Counted from the stretch's first letter, positions 35,342 to 44,984 are shown. The stretch: 64,000 bases of DNA from Roseovarius atlanticus (GCF_001441615.1 NZ_LAXJ01000018.1:87154-151153), one strand, 5' to 3'. Made by a program: numbers and translations. Notes: generated by a model not told the origin, from the letters alone.

Positions 35342-37471
35342 ATGGGGTCCTCCTCGAAAACACATCGTCCGTCACCTCGCCGCGCCGCCGGGACGGGCGC
35401 GGCCCTGCTTGGCTGCACCGCACTGGTGGCAATCCCGTCGGCCGCCCTGGCGCAGGACAGCGACGGATCCGAACCCTACCGGCTGGGCACAATCTTCGTC
35501 GACGCCATGGCCGAGGCGGATGACGATGCCAATTCCACCATCGCCAAAGAGCTTTGGACCGGCGGCAAGGTCGCCACCAGCGTGCTGGACACGCCCGCCA
35601 CCGTCTCGGTCGTGACGCAGAAAGAGATCGCGCAGCGCAACGCCGACAAGGTCGAGGACGTGCTGGAATACACACCCGGCGTCATCACTGATTACTACGG
35701 CACCGACGACCGCAACGATTACTACCTCGTGCGCGGATTCCAGGCCTCGACCTATCGCGACGGCCTGACCCTGGGGTCCATGCGCGGCGTCCGGGAAGAG
35801 CCCTACGCCTTCGAACGGGTCGAAATCATCAAGGGCGGAAACTCCACCCTTTTCGGCACCTCCGATCCGGGCGGGACGCTCAATTTCGTCACCAAGACAC
35901 CCAAATTCGAACGCTTCGGCGAAATCTACGGCTCCTACGGCACCAACAATCACGCCGAGCTTGGCTTCGACTTCGGCGATGTGAACGAGGACGAAACCCT
36001 GTCCTACCGTTTCGTGGGCAAGGTCCAGGACGCCGAGTTGGACTATGCCACGTCCCGCGATGACGAGCAGTTCTTCCTCGGCTCCGTGGCATGGGCCCCG
36101 TCGGAGTTCACCAAGCTGACCTTCACCGCCGATTACCTGAGGCGCGACTCCACGCCCAACAGCGGCGGCTATCCCATCGACCGGAAATACGACCGCGACC
36201 AGTTTTTCGGCGAGCCGGGCTTCAACACTCACGATGTCGAGCGTCTGACCGTTTCCGCCGGTGTCCAGCACGAGTTCGAAAACGGCCTCAGGCTGAACGC
36301 GAACCTGCGCTACAGCGACCTGACCGACGATTTCGCCTACGTGTACCTGTCCGATAACGCGGCCCGGGTCGGCACCGTGGTCGACCGCTTCTATTTCGGC
36401 ACCGACAGCACCGCCGAGGAACTGATCGGCAACGTCATCCTGCAATACGACACCAGCTTCGGAAACGTCGACAGCAGCACCCTCGCCGGCTTCGAGTTCC
36501 GCAACGCCTCGACGACCAGTTCCTCGATCTACGGCGCGCACACGCCGATCGACGTCGCCAACCCGGTCTATACCGGTGCGCCGACAGGCTTTGCGCCCTA
36601 CGCGGTGCAGGCCAACGACTTCACCACCCAGTCGGTCTTCCTGCAACAGAACCTGTCCTTCTCCGAGAGGTTCATCGCAACCGCCGGCGTGCGGCACGAC
36701 TGGCTGGACATCACCAGCACCGACCTGCTTGCAGGCACGACCCAACAGGCCGATTTCTCCGAGACGTCCTATCGCGGCGCGCTGACCTACAAGATCACCG
36801 ACGAGGTCTCGACCTATGCCAGCTACGTACAATCCGTCGCACCGCCCAGCATCGGCACCGAACCCGAGCGCGGCGAACAATACGAGGTCGGGCTCAAGTA
36901 TCAGCCCCAGTCCATCAACGCCCTCTTCACCGCCTCGCTCTACGATCTGACCAAGGACAACGTGGTCGTGCCCGTGGTGCTGCCCAGCGGCGCGATCGAG
37001 CGTCAGACGATCGGCGAATCCCGCGTGCGCGGCCTCGAACTCGAGGCGCGCGCCGAACTTGGGCAGGGCCTCAGCGTCTTCGCCGGCTACAGCTACCAGG
37101 ACTCCGAATTCGTGCGGGGCAACGTGCGCGGCACCACGGTCGACGGAAACCGCTTCGCCTCGGTGCCGGAACATCTTGCCTCGCTCTGGCTGACCTACGA
37201 GCTGCCGAACCAGGGCGCTCTGGGGGACATGACCGTGGGCGTCGGGGCCCGGTATGTCGGATCGTACTACTACAACGCCTTCAACAATAACGGCAAAAGC
37301 CAGGATCAGGTCTATGTCGATGCCTCGTTCAGCTACGATGTCACCGACAGCACGCAACTCAGCCTGAACATCAGCAACATCTTCGACAAGCAATACGTCG
37401 TCGGGCGCGGCACGTCGGACTATTACAACGACGGGCGCACCTTCACGGCGGCGCTGCGCCACAGCTGGTGA
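35342..37471 (+). CDS. TonB-dependent siderophore receptor 3
   Basis: FhuA/FpvA-class outer-membrane receptor (709 aa). The signal sequence ends near AIPSAALAQDSD. The plug shows TPATVSVVTQKEIAQR, VEDVLEYTPGV, the RGF box (YYLVRGFQASTYRDGL) and VEIIKGGNSTLFGTSDPGG, all hallmarks of ferric-siderophore receptors. The barrel ends with the consensus IFDKQYV...FTAALRHSW. ATG 35342 is chosen because the signal peptide begins shortly after it. An in-frame ATG at 35309 is possible. It is unrelated in plug sequence to receptors 1 and 2. Confidence 0.92.
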   Translation: MGSSSKTHRPSPRRAAGTGAALLGCTALVAIPSAALAQDSDGSEPYRLGTIFVDAMAEADDDANSTIAKELWTGGKVATSVLDTPATVSVVTQKEIAQRNADKVEDVLEYTPGVITDYYGTDDRNDYYLVRGFQASTYRDGLTLGSMRGVREEPYAFERVEIIKGGNSTLFGTSDPGGTLNFVTKTPKFERFGEIYGSYGTNNHAELGFDFGDVNEDETLSYRFVGKVQDAELDYATSRDDEQFFLGSVAWAPSEFTKLTFTADYLRRDSTPNSGGYPIDRKYDRDQFFGEPGFNTHDVERLTVSAGVQHEFENGLRLNANLRYSDLTDDFAYVYLSDNAARVGTVVDRFYFGTDSTAEELIGNVILQYDTSFGNVDSSTLAGFEFRNASTTSSSIYGAHTPIDVANPVYTGAPTGFAPYAVQANDFTTQSVFLQQNLSFSERFIATAGVRHDWLDITSTDLLAGTTQQADFSETSYRGALTYKITDEVSTYASYVQSVAPPSIGTEPERGEQYEVGLKYQPQSINALFTASLYDLTKDNVVVPVVLPSGAIERQTIGESRVRGLELEARAELGQGLSVFAGYSYQDSEFVRGNVRGTTVDGNRFASVPEHLASLWLTYELPNQGALGDMTVGVGARYVGSYYYNAFNNNGKSQDQVYVDASFSYDVTDSTQLSLNISNIFDKQYVVGRGTSDYYNDGRTFTAALRHSW

Positions 37472-37494
37472 GCGTCAGCGTCCTGCCAGTGACG

Positions 37495-38373
37495 TCATCC
37501 GCGCGCCCGCTGATCCCGCCGCCAGCTTGCCGGGGTCTGTCCGACAAGCTGCCGGAACGCCCGGGTAAGATGCGCCTGGTCGGAAAAGCCCAGCCGATCG
37601 GCAATGTCGGCCACGCTCAGATCGCTCTCGAGCAAGAGGCCGCGCGCCTGCTCGACCCGCTTGCCAAGCTGCCACTGGTGCGGCGACATGCCCGTCGTGT
37701 TCTTGAAGACAAGCGAGAACCAGCTTTCCGACAGGTTCACCGCCCGCGCCATCTGCGCGATGCTCAGCCTTCGGCCTTCCGCCTCCGTAAGCCGCCGCGT
37801 GACCTTGCGCATCTGCGCAGCAGTCAGGCGGGCATTCCCGGTGTCGGCCTCGGGCCGGTCCACGTCCAGCAGTCCCGAAATCAGGCAATTGGCCAGGGTC
37901 TCGGCGAAATGCGCGTGCCGCGTCGGCGCACAGATCTCCTGAACCAGCAATCGCGCCAGCGGTTCAAGATCAGACACGTCGTTTCGCTCGACCGGCGTTT
38001 CCAGAACGCGCGCCGCCACCGACCGGGACACAGGGCCACTCAGAAACTGGACGGCCCACGACTGGTCCATGTGAATATCCACATGGGCAAACCTCAGCGG
38101 TTTCGAGAACGAGGTCCGCAACTCCATGCCCGCGGGCACGAAAATCGCGCGGGCCAGCTTGCAGGTTCCGGCCCCCGTGGTGGCCGAGATCGAACTCATG
38201 TCATCGAAAAAGAAGCTCAGGCGCGGGTTGGCGGATACATACTCTCCCGTCGCGCCCCGATCCCCCGACGCCTCCCAATGGGCGACCAACGCGTTCTCGA
38301 ACTGCCGCCACTGCACGGGGCGGACGGAATGCAGCTTTTCGGTGTGACCGGTGAAGTCGTGATTATAGCCCAT
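37495..38373 (-). CDS. AraC-family transcriptional regulator of siderophore uptake
   Basis: A 292-aa regulator. The C-terminal double HTH covers about 195-285: the first helix-turn-helix is in LSIAQMARAVNLSESWFSLV, and the second is in LSVADIADRLGFSDQAHLTR with the signature RAFRQLVGQTPASW. The N-terminal domain probably binds the ferric siderophore, as in the PchR group. The gene converges on receptor 3 (23-base gap) and diverges from the ABC exporter gene. A role as siderophore-dependent activator of both flanking genes is inferred from context. Confidence 0.88.
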   Translation of the reverse strand: MGYNHDFTGHTEKLHSVRPVQWRQFENALVAHWEASGDRGATGEYVSANPRLSFFFDDMSSISATTGAGTCKLARAIFVPAGMELRTSFSKPLRFAHVDIHMDQSWAVQFLSGPVSRSVAARVLETPVERNDVSDLEPLARLLVQEICAPTRHAHFAETLANCLISGLLDVDRPEADTGNARLTAAQMRKVTRRLTEAEGRRLSIAQMARAVNLSESWFSLVFKNTTGMSPHQWQLGKRVEQARGLLLESDLSVADIADRLGFSDQAHLTRAFRQLVGQTPASWRRDQRARG

Positions 38374-38624
38374 TGCAACCAGGCTCCGAATGCGAATGTC
38401 AGGATTTGGCTATCCGCTGCGCGCCAGCGATGTGCGGCACGAGTCAGATTGGCTTGGCTTGGCATTATGACGCCCAAGCGCGCCGGTCACAAGTCGCGCT
38501 GTCCGGCCTGGCATACCGGCGGTGGTGTCACCGCTCCGGCTGGCGACATTCGTTTCCCCTGCACGTAAAAGACAGGAACACGCGCCGCACCGGTCAGGCG
38601 CGGCCCCGTCCATTAGGAACTCCC
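38374..38624. promoter_or_regulatory. Divergent promoter region between araC-type regulator and ABC gene
   Basis: A 251-base intergenic segment drives two divergent genes. A moderately AT-rich patch near 38395-38420 could hold the regulator promoter. The AATCCGACAAAAA repeat found upstream of receptor 3 is not present here. Confidence 0.35.
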
Positions 38625-40325
38625 ATGCTGCGCCAGTTCTTCGAATATTACCGCCCGCATATGCGCCTCTTCTGGCTGGATTTCGGCTGCGCCGTCATCT
38701 CGGGCCTGCTGGAGCTGGCCTTTCCGCTCGCGGTTGCGGGGTTCATCGACCACCTTCTGCCGCGCGGGGAGTGGGCGCTGACCGTCTGGGCCGCCGTGGG
38801 ACTGGTCGCGGTCTATCTCGTCAACGCCGGCCTCATGGCCGTGGTGATCTACTGGGGTCACAAGCTGGGCATCAACATCGAGACCGAGATGCGCGCCCGC
38901 GCCTTCGACCACCTGACCCGGCTGAACTGGGGCTGGTTCGACAAGGCCGAAACCGGCAAGCTGGTGGCCCGCGTCACCCGCGACCTCGAAGAAATCGGCG
39001 AGGTCGCGCATCACGGCCCCGAAGACCTGTTCATCGCCATCATGACCTTCACCGGGGCTTTCGCCCTGATGCTGTGGCTGCACGTCCCGCTGGCTCTGAT
39101 GACGGCGGTGATCGTGCCGGTGATGGTCGTGCTGCTGGCGGTCTATGGCGGGCGCATGACCCGGGCCTGGCAGGCGATCTACGGCCGCGTGGGCCAGTTC
39201 AACGTGCGGCTCGAGGAAACGCTGGGCGGCATCCGCGTGGTGCAGGCCTTCACCAACGAGGCGCATGAACGCGCGCTCTTCGCCCGGGCCAATCGCGGCT
39301 ACCGCAAGACCAAGCTCGAGGCCTACCGCATCATGGCGGCGCTGACGACGCTGCATTACATGGGCCTGCGCTCGGTGCAGGTGATCGTGATGGTCGCGGG
39401 CGCGGGTTATGTCTTTTCCGGTTCGCTTTCGACCGGCAGCTTCGTGGCTTTCCTGCTGCTGGTGGGCGTGTTCTTCCGCCCGCTGGAAAAGATCGCCGCG
39501 GTGGTCGAGACCTATCCGCGCGGCATCGCCGGTTTCCAGAGGTTCCAGGCCCTTCTTGCCGAGCGGGCCGAGATTGCCGACGCGCCCCACGCCCGCCCCG
39601 CGCCGGACCTCACCGGCCGGATCGAGTTCGACGACGTCAGCTTCGCCTACGACGGCGCGCGCGGCGTGCTGCATGGTGTGTCGCTCGTTGTCGAGCCGGG
39701 CCAGACGGTGGCACTGGTGGGCCCGTCCGGCGCCGGCAAAAGCACGTTGATGGCATTGCTGCCCCGGTTCTACGCGCCGACATCGGGCGACGTCCGGATC
39801 GACGGGATATCCGTGGCCGACATGACCCTCGACAGCATCCGGCAGCAGGTGGGCCTGGTGTCGCAGGACGTTTTCCTGTTCGGCGGCACCCTGCGCGAAA
39901 ACATCGCCTACGGGCGGCTCGACGCGACCGAAGACGATATCCTCAAGGCGGTCGAAAACGCGCAACTGTCCGAGATGGTGGCGGACATGCCCGAGGGCCT
40001 CGACACGATGGTCGGCGAACGTGGCGTGATGCTGTCAGGCGGCCAGAAACAGCGCGTCGCCATCGCCCGCGTCTTCCTGCGCGACCCGCCGATCCTTCTG
40101 CTGGACGAGGCGACATCGGCGCTGGACCGGGGCACCGAACGCAAGGTCCAGGCGGCGCTGGACACCTTGTCGAAGGGCCGCACCACATTGGTCATCGCGC
40201 ATCGGCTGCAAACCATCCGTCACGCACACCGGATCGTCGTCCTGGACGAAGGCCGCGTGGTCGAGGCCGGCACGCACGAGGAACTGGTCGACCGCCAGGC
40301 GAATTATTTCGCAATGATGCACTGA
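38625..40325 (+). CDS. Fused ABC transporter, permease plus ATPase, of the MsbA/IrtAB exporter fold
   Basis: A 566-aa half-transporter that should homodimerise. The N-terminal membrane domain has six helices (about 15-300). The C-terminal nucleotide-binding domain has Walker A GPSGAGKST, the signature LSGGQKQRVAI, Walker B ILLLDEATSALD, and the switch histidine in VIAHRLQTIRHAH. ATG 38625 has AGGA upstream. It stands alone, divergent from the AraC-type gene. It might export a siderophore or, like IrtAB/YbtPQ, import one and accept electrons. No siderophore-synthesis gene is in the window, which favours uptake or recycling. Confidence 0.87.
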   Translation: MLRQFFEYYRPHMRLFWLDFGCAVISGLLELAFPLAVAGFIDHLLPRGEWALTVWAAVGLVAVYLVNAGLMAVVIYWGHKLGINIETEMRARAFDHLTRLNWGWFDKAETGKLVARVTRDLEEIGEVAHHGPEDLFIAIMTFTGAFALMLWLHVPLALMTAVIVPVMVVLLAVYGGRMTRAWQAIYGRVGQFNVRLEETLGGIRVVQAFTNEAHERALFARANRGYRKTKLEAYRIMAALTTLHYMGLRSVQVIVMVAGAGYVFSGSLSTGSFVAFLLLVGVFFRPLEKIAAVVETYPRGIAGFQRFQALLAERAEIADAPHARPAPDLTGRIEFDDVSFAYDGARGVLHGVSLVVEPGQTVALVGPSGAGKSTLMALLPRFYAPTSGDVRIDGISVADMTLDSIRQQVGLVSQDVFLFGGTLRENIAYGRLDATEDDILKAVENAQLSEMVADMPEGLDTMVGERGVMLSGGQKQRVAIARVFLRDPPILLLDEATSALDRGTERKVQAALDTLSKGRTTLVIAHRLQTIRHAHRIVVLDEGRVVEAGTHEELVDRQANYFAMMH

Positions 40326-40352
40326 CCGGCCAGGGTCGGTCTTCGGAAACGC

Positions 40353-40389
40353 GCCTCTGCCCGCCATGACTGGCGTGGCGCGCAGAGGC
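40353..40389 (+). terminator. Two-part hairpin after the ABC gene
   Basis: GCCTCTGC (40353-40360) pairs with GCAGAGGC (40382-40389). Inside it, GCCA pairs with TGGC around TGAC. It lies 28 bases after the ABC stop codon. It has no T-run, so it is a probable Rho-assisted terminator. Confidence 0.5.
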
Positions 40390-40587
40390 TCCATCTTCGC
40401 ACGGAGACGGGCAAAGTCATAAGACAGGCGGTTCGCGATAAACCTGCATCACAGCATACCTGCGAAACGCCTCAAGTCTGTCGATTACGTGCTGACGTAG
40501 ACACTCATCGGCTTGTTTCAGAGTGTCTTCGATTGGCGGCCCGATCAACCCGATCCGCCAATCAAAGAATGTGCCCCGCAAGCACCA

Positions 40588-41814
40588 TCACGCACGCTTG
40601 ACCAACCGGCCATCCTTGATGATGGTCGAAATGTTCTCACCCTGCCCGTCGAGCAGGGAAAGATCGTCGAGCGGGTTGCCCTCAACCATGATCAGATCGG
40701 CATGGGCACCCGCCGAAATCGTTCCGACCTGCCCTTCCATTCGCAAGACCTTGGCCGCATCCAGTGTGGCCGAGCGGATTACGTCATGGGCCGGCAGAAA
40801 GCGTCCGCGCAGCGGGAATTCGCCCGACTGGTAGTGCTGCATCCCGCCCAGCAGGTCAGAGCCATAGCCCATGGTCACGCCTTCCTCGTGCAGCACGCTG
40901 AGCGCCTCAAGCCCCGCGTCGCGCACATCGGCCACCTTGGCGACGGATTCCGGCGGAAGCCCGAAATCGGCGCCGCGCGTGCCGAGCAGTTCGTAGGTGA
41001 TATTCGTGGGCACCACGACGGCGCCTTTCTCGACCACGCGCTTGGCGGTCTCGCGCTTGATCAGGTTGGCGTGTTCAATGGAATAGAACCCCGCCTCCAG
41101 CGCGCGGCTGATTGCCTCGTCGGTATAAAGATGGCCCGCCACATAGGTTTCGGCGTTTCCGGCCTCTTCCACCGCGGCCTCAAGTTCGGCCACCGAAAAG
41201 CCCAGGAAACCGATTGGATCGGTGGGCGAGGACACGCCGCCATTGGCCATCAGTTTGATGAACTTCGCGCCTCCCTTGATCTCTTCACGACAGGCGCGGC
41301 GCAGCTCGTCCACGCCATCGACGATCCGGCCCATAGAGCCGATCTGATCGCGGTAGAAATCCACATTGCGCGGGTTATAGGGACCCCGGTAATCGGTATG
41401 CCCGCCAGTCTGGGACAAAGCCTTGCCACAGATCACGAGGCGCGGCGCGACCAGCAGCTGCTCCTCGATTGCCTCGACAATACCGATATCCGCGCCCCCC
41501 AGATCGCGCACGGTGGTAAAGCCGCGCATGATCATGTTCTTCATCAGCCCCATCGCGCGATAGGCCAGAAGAGAGTTCGGCAGCGCCGCGTTGGCGCCAA
41601 GGTCTGCGGTGGTGGCGATGACATGCACGTGGCAGTCGATTAGGCCCGGCAGCACGTACTGGCCGCTCGCGTCGATCTCATCGTCGCAGGACGCAGACAC
41701 GGTCTCCGCCACCTCCTTGAACACGCCGTCTTCGATGACGATGTCCACCGGGTCGGCGGGACGGTCCTGCGAGCCGTCGACGATACGGGCGTTGCGGATG
41801 ATCTGCATACTCAT
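40588..41814 (-). CDS. Metal-dependent amidohydrolase
   Basis: TIM-barrel amidohydrolase (408 aa) of the Xaa-Pro-dipeptidase/imidazolonepropionase-like group. Metal ligands are H62 and H64 (LPGLIDCHVHV), a probable carbamylated lysine in KFIKLMANGG, histidines in VAGHLYTDEA and FYSIEHANLI, and the aspartate in YGSDLLGG. It is cytoplasmic, with no signal peptide. The start ATG 41814 has AAGGA upstream. It is the last gene of the leftward TRAP operon, so it likely hydrolyses the imported compound or a product of it. Substrates in this group range from peptides and lactones to amides, and none can be assigned. Confidence 0.85.
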   Translation of the reverse strand: MSMQIIRNARIVDGSQDRPADPVDIVIEDGVFKEVAETVSASCDDEIDASGQYVLPGLIDCHVHVIATTADLGANAALPNSLLAYRAMGLMKNMIMRGFTTVRDLGGADIGIVEAIEEQLLVAPRLVICGKALSQTGGHTDYRGPYNPRNVDFYRDQIGSMGRIVDGVDELRRACREEIKGGAKFIKLMANGGVSSPTDPIGFLGFSVAELEAAVEEAGNAETYVAGHLYTDEAISRALEAGFYSIEHANLIKRETAKRVVEKGAVVVPTNITYELLGTRGADFGLPPESVAKVADVRDAGLEALSVLHEEGVTMGYGSDLLGGMQHYQSGEFPLRGRFLPAHDVIRSATLDAAKVLRMEGQVGTISAGAHADLIMVEGNPLDDLSLLDGQGENISTIIKDGRLVKRA

Positions 41815-41848
41815 GGGATGTCCTTCTTACTTTTTTACAGGGCGTTTC

Positions 41849-42493
41849 TTACGAATTCTGGCGGCCGACCCGGTCGAGATAGGCGATGACCTCGTCCGAG
41901 CTGGTCTGATCGACATAGCGACGCGAGATATCGCGAAGGTTGTCGAGATGGGGCTGCTCCTCATGGTCCCCGACGCAATCCTCGGGAACGATGGTGCGAA
42001 AACCGTATTGAAAGCTGTCGATGCTTGACGCACGGATGCAACCGCTCGTGGTGCATCCGGTGACAATCACCGTATCGACACGCTGACGGATGAAGAACGG
42101 CACGACGGGTGTCTGGAAAAAGATCGACGGGCCGGTCTTGCAGACCTTCACGTCATAACCCGGATCGTAGATCGCCGGATCAAGTTCCGAGCCGGGATGC
42201 TCGTGCCGGAATTGTTCTCGGACCGCCGAGATTTTCCAGTAAGGCATGTCGCCCTCGTCCTTGTAGGCGGTATAGCAGCTTGCAATCGGCACGTTGTTGC
42301 GCCGCGCCACCTCAAGCAGGCGCGCGGTGTTTTCCAGCCCCCGCATGATCAGCGGCGCACCGCCCAGCGGATAGCGATCCTCGGTAAAGGCTTTCTGATA
42401 GTCCACCACCACGATGCCCGGACGCTGGCCATAGCCAACCGGCAACTCGCCATAGGACCGTTTTGCGTAATCGGCGTCGGAAAAGGATGTCAT
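41849..42493 (-). CDS. Isochorismatase-fold cysteine hydrolase (N-carbamoylsarcosine amidase-like)
   Basis: A 214-aa cysteine hydrolase with catalytic triad D31 (VVVDYQKAF), K119 (VCKTGPSIF) and C152 (CTTSGCIRASS). The 33-residue K-to-C spacing matches N-carbamoylsarcosine amidohydrolase and maleamate amidase. ATG 42493 was chosen with GAAGG upstream. It sits 19 bases after the dctM stop and 34 before the amidohydrolase. A two-step amide or ureide breakdown by these neighbours is plausible. Confidence 0.85.
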   Translation of the reverse strand: MTSFSDADYAKRSYGELPVGYGQRPGIVVVDYQKAFTEDRYPLGGAPLIMRGLENTARLLEVARRNNVPIASCYTAYKDEGDMPYWKISAVREQFRHEHPGSELDPAIYDPGYDVKVCKTGPSIFFQTPVVPFFIRQRVDTVIVTGCTTSGCIRASSIDSFQYGFRTIVPEDCVGDHEEQPHLDNLRDISRRYVDQTSSDEVIAYLDRVGRQNS

Positions 42494-42512
42494 GTCGGAA
42501 CCTTCGGTTAAG

Positions 42513-43823
42513 TCAGTTGTAGACAAGCGACGGAAGCCATAGCGACATCGCCGGGATAAGGATGATGAGCAGCAGCGCGACGAAATCCATCAGGATGAAC
42601 CAGCTGACGCCGCGAAACACTTCGGGCAGCGTCACCAGGTTCCCCAGGGCGCCCTTGATGACATAGACGTTCAACCCGATCGGAGGTGTCACAAGACCCA
42701 CCTCCAGAAGCTTGATCACGATGATCCCGAACCAGATCGCGTCGATCCCCGCCGTATCCACCAGCGGCAGGATAAGTGGCAGCGTCAGCAACAGCAGGCC
42801 GATCGAGTCGATCAGCATTCCCAAAAGCAGGTAGATCAACGCCACGGCGAAAAGGATCCACCACTGGCTGTCGCTCACCGACAGGATCATCTCGGAAAAT
42901 GCCGTGGGCAGCCGGGACATGGCGAGAAACTTGGTAAATAGCACCGAGCCGATCAGGATCAGGAAGATTGACGCGGTGCTTTGCAACGTGTTGACGGCCG
43001 CGGTCTTGAACCCGTCCCAGTCGATCGAGCGCCGCGCCAGCGCGATGCAGAGCGCAAAGAACGCGCCCAATGCGCCGGCCTCGGTGGGCGAGAAAAAGCC
43101 GGTGAAGATACCGCCAAGCACCAGCAAGATAAGCGTCGGCAGCGGCCAGATTTCCTTCAATGCCGCAATCTTGTCCGCGCGCGTCGCCTCGACCTTCACC
43201 TCGCCGGCCAGCGCCGGGTTGGCCTTGACCCGCACCATGATCATCATCGCGTAAAGCAGCGCCGAAACCAGGCCGGGAATAAAGCCGGCCATGAAAAGCT
43301 GCCCCACCGACACCTGCGCATAAACGCCATAAAGAATAAGCAGGACGCTGGGTGGAATGAGAGATCCCAGCGTGCCCGACGCCGCGATGGTTCCCGTCGC
43401 CAGCCCCTTGTCATAGCCGTTCTTCAGCATCTCGGGCACGGCGATGCGCGACATCGCCGCTGCGGTCGCCACGCTGGACCCGGACGCGGCAGCGAAAAAG
43501 GTACAGGCCCCCACGCTGGAAATCGCAAGCCCGCCCGGCAGCCGGGCCAGAAACAGCCTCAGCGCGCCGAAAAGCCCGCTGGTCAGCTTTCCCTCGGTCG
43601 CAAGATACCCCATGAACAGGAACATCGGCGCAGCGGTCAGTTCCCACTGGCCGATGAAATCGAACGGGGTCGCCGACACCACGCCCCAGGCAATGCGCAT
43701 GTTCGTCAGCTCGGCGATCCCGACAATGGACACCAGCCCCAGTACGACGCCAATCGGGAAACGCAGCGCGATCAGCAGCAGCGTGATACCGACGGCGATC
43801 ACTCCGATGGTCGTATTGTCCAC
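42513..43823 (-). CDS. dctM: TRAP transporter large permease, DctM
   Basis: Large TRAP membrane subunit (436 aa) with 12 or so helices and the DctM landmark ATAAAMSRIAVPEMLKNGYD. Other family motifs are SGTLGSLIPPSVLLILYGV and LVTPPIGLNVYVIKG. It starts at GTG 43823, one base after the dctQ stop. It carries substrate across the inner membrane using the sodium gradient, with DctP delivering the ligand. Confidence 0.93.
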   Translation of the reverse strand: MDNTTIGVIAVGITLLLIALRFPIGVVLGLVSIVGIAELTNMRIAWGVVSATPFDFIGQWELTAAPMFLFMGYLATEGKLTSGLFGALRLFLARLPGGLAISSVGACTFFAAASGSSVATAAAMSRIAVPEMLKNGYDKGLATGTIAASGTLGSLIPPSVLLILYGVYAQVSVGQLFMAGFIPGLVSALLYAMMIMVRVKANPALAGEVKVEATRADKIAALKEIWPLPTLILLVLGGIFTGFFSPTEAGALGAFFALCIALARRSIDWDGFKTAAVNTLQSTASIFLILIGSVLFTKFLAMSRLPTAFSEMILSVSDSQWWILFAVALIYLLLGMLIDSIGLLLLTLPLILPLVDTAGIDAIWFGIIVIKLLEVGLVTPPIGLNVYVIKGALGNLVTLPEVFRGVSWFILMDFVALLLIILIPAMSLWLPSLVYN

Positions 43824-43824
43824 G

Positions 43825-44355
43825 TCAAAGGGCCTTTCTATGGCGGAAGGATTTCAACAGGTTGCACGCCGAGGCGAGCAGCAGGCCGAAGAACCCGATC
43901 GGCAGGGCCCAGCGGCTGGGCCAGATGTAGAAGATGAAATTCGACATGATCGTTTCCTTGCGCTGCATGGAGTTCCACGCATCGAGCAAGCTCTGCCGGA
44001 ACATCATGGCGAAAAAGACGATGCACATGACGCAGCTCAGCAGGTAAAGAACGAACTGCATCCGGGCGGGCATCATCTGCACGAAAAGATCGACGCGGAT
44101 ATGTTCGTGCTTCAGCTCGACAAAGCCCATCGGCAGCATCACAAGCAGGATCATGTAGTAATAGGACACGATTTCGAGCGTCCCGATCAGCGTCACCCAG
44201 CCGGTCGCGCGGGCCACCACCTCGGCGGTGACATGCAGCATCATCAGCAACAGCGCGATGGCGGCCAACAAGACGAACCCCCGGTTCAGCCCGAGAATTG
44301 CGCGATCAAGCAGCGTCTCGTTCGGATCGTTGCGCGGATCGGCAGGGGCGTTCAT
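43825..44355 (-). CDS. dctQ: TRAP transporter small permease, DctQ
   Basis: Small TRAP subunit (176 aa) with four transmembrane helices: about 27-50, 62-82, 100-122 and 145-165. The family loop VELKHEHIRVDLFVQ is at about 85. ATG 44355 overlaps the tetR stop by four bases, so the regulator and the transporter are translationally coupled. Confidence 0.9.
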   Translation of the reverse strand: MNAPADPRNDPNETLLDRAILGLNRGFVLLAAIALLLMMLHVTAEVVARATGWVTLIGTLEIVSYYYMILLVMLPMGFVELKHEHIRVDLFVQMMPARMQFVLYLLSCVMCIVFFAMMFRQSLLDAWNSMQRKETIMSNFIFYIWPSRWALPIGFFGLLLASACNLLKSFRHRKAL

Positions 44356-44984
44356 GGCGCACCTTTTCCGGCCGCGACACCGCGCGACAGTTTCAACAGC
44401 TCTTTCCAATAGTCGATGGTCTCGCGAAAGAGATCCGGCTCATCCCGCCAGATCGTTTGCGTGGCCATGCCGCGCGCCAGGCACAGGATCGCGGTGATCT
44501 CGACCTTCTGACGCCGTTGAATTGCCGGGTCGAGAGAGCGTCCGGCGATCTTTTCCCAGATACGCAGATAGGCGTCGTTGAATTCCTGCGCGACGGGGAC
44601 AAGCGCCGCCTTGATCTTCGGGTCGGTCCGCGCGGCGTTCACGAATTCCATCGACACCATGTAAAGATCACCCGAGAACCGCTCCCAGACGAAATCGATG
44701 AACTGGTCGATGGTCAGGCTTTCCTCGACCACCGAGCGCGCCTTGCGCTCCGCCTCTTGCGCCTCACGCAAAAGCAGCGAGCGCAGCGCATCCGCCATCA
44801 GCAATTCCTTGGTCGGGAAATGATGCAACAGCGCCCCGCGCGACACACTGGCCCGTTGTGCCACCTCTGTCGTCGAAGTGTTCATAAGGCCCTTGTCCTT
44901 GATGCACGACAGCGTTGCCTCAAGCAGGCTCGATGTCGTTTCCAATGTGCGTTGCGCCTGCGTACGCCGCTTGTGCTCCGGCAT
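44352..44984 (-). CDS. TetR-family repressor inside the TRAP operon
   Basis: A 210-aa regulator. The N-terminal HTH (about 15-62) includes TSTTEVAQRASVSRGALLHH and FPTKELLMADAL. The C-terminal ligand-binding domain is helical. ATG 44984 was chosen; a TTG 18 bases upstream overlaps the GAGAGGA ribosome site. It lies between dctP and dctQ, an unusual place for the regulator. It likely represses its own operon through the palindrome at 46237-46260. Confidence 0.88.
   Translation of the reverse strand: MPEHKRRTQAQRTLETTSSLLEATLSCIKDKGLMNTSTTEVAQRASVSRGALLHHFPTKELLMADALRSLLLREAQEAERKARSVVEESLTIDQFIDFVWERFSGDLYMVSMEFVNAARTDPKIKAALVPVAQEFNDAYLRIWEKIAGRSLDPAIQRRQKVEITAILCLARGMATQTIWRDEPDLFRETIDYWKELLKLSRGVAAGKGAP

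Noticed and set aside
35372..37462. Open frame of about 700 codons on the minus strand opposite receptor 3
   Set aside because: No ribosome site or domain, and low-complexity composition. The plus strand encodes a complete TonB receptor with signal peptide and final strand.
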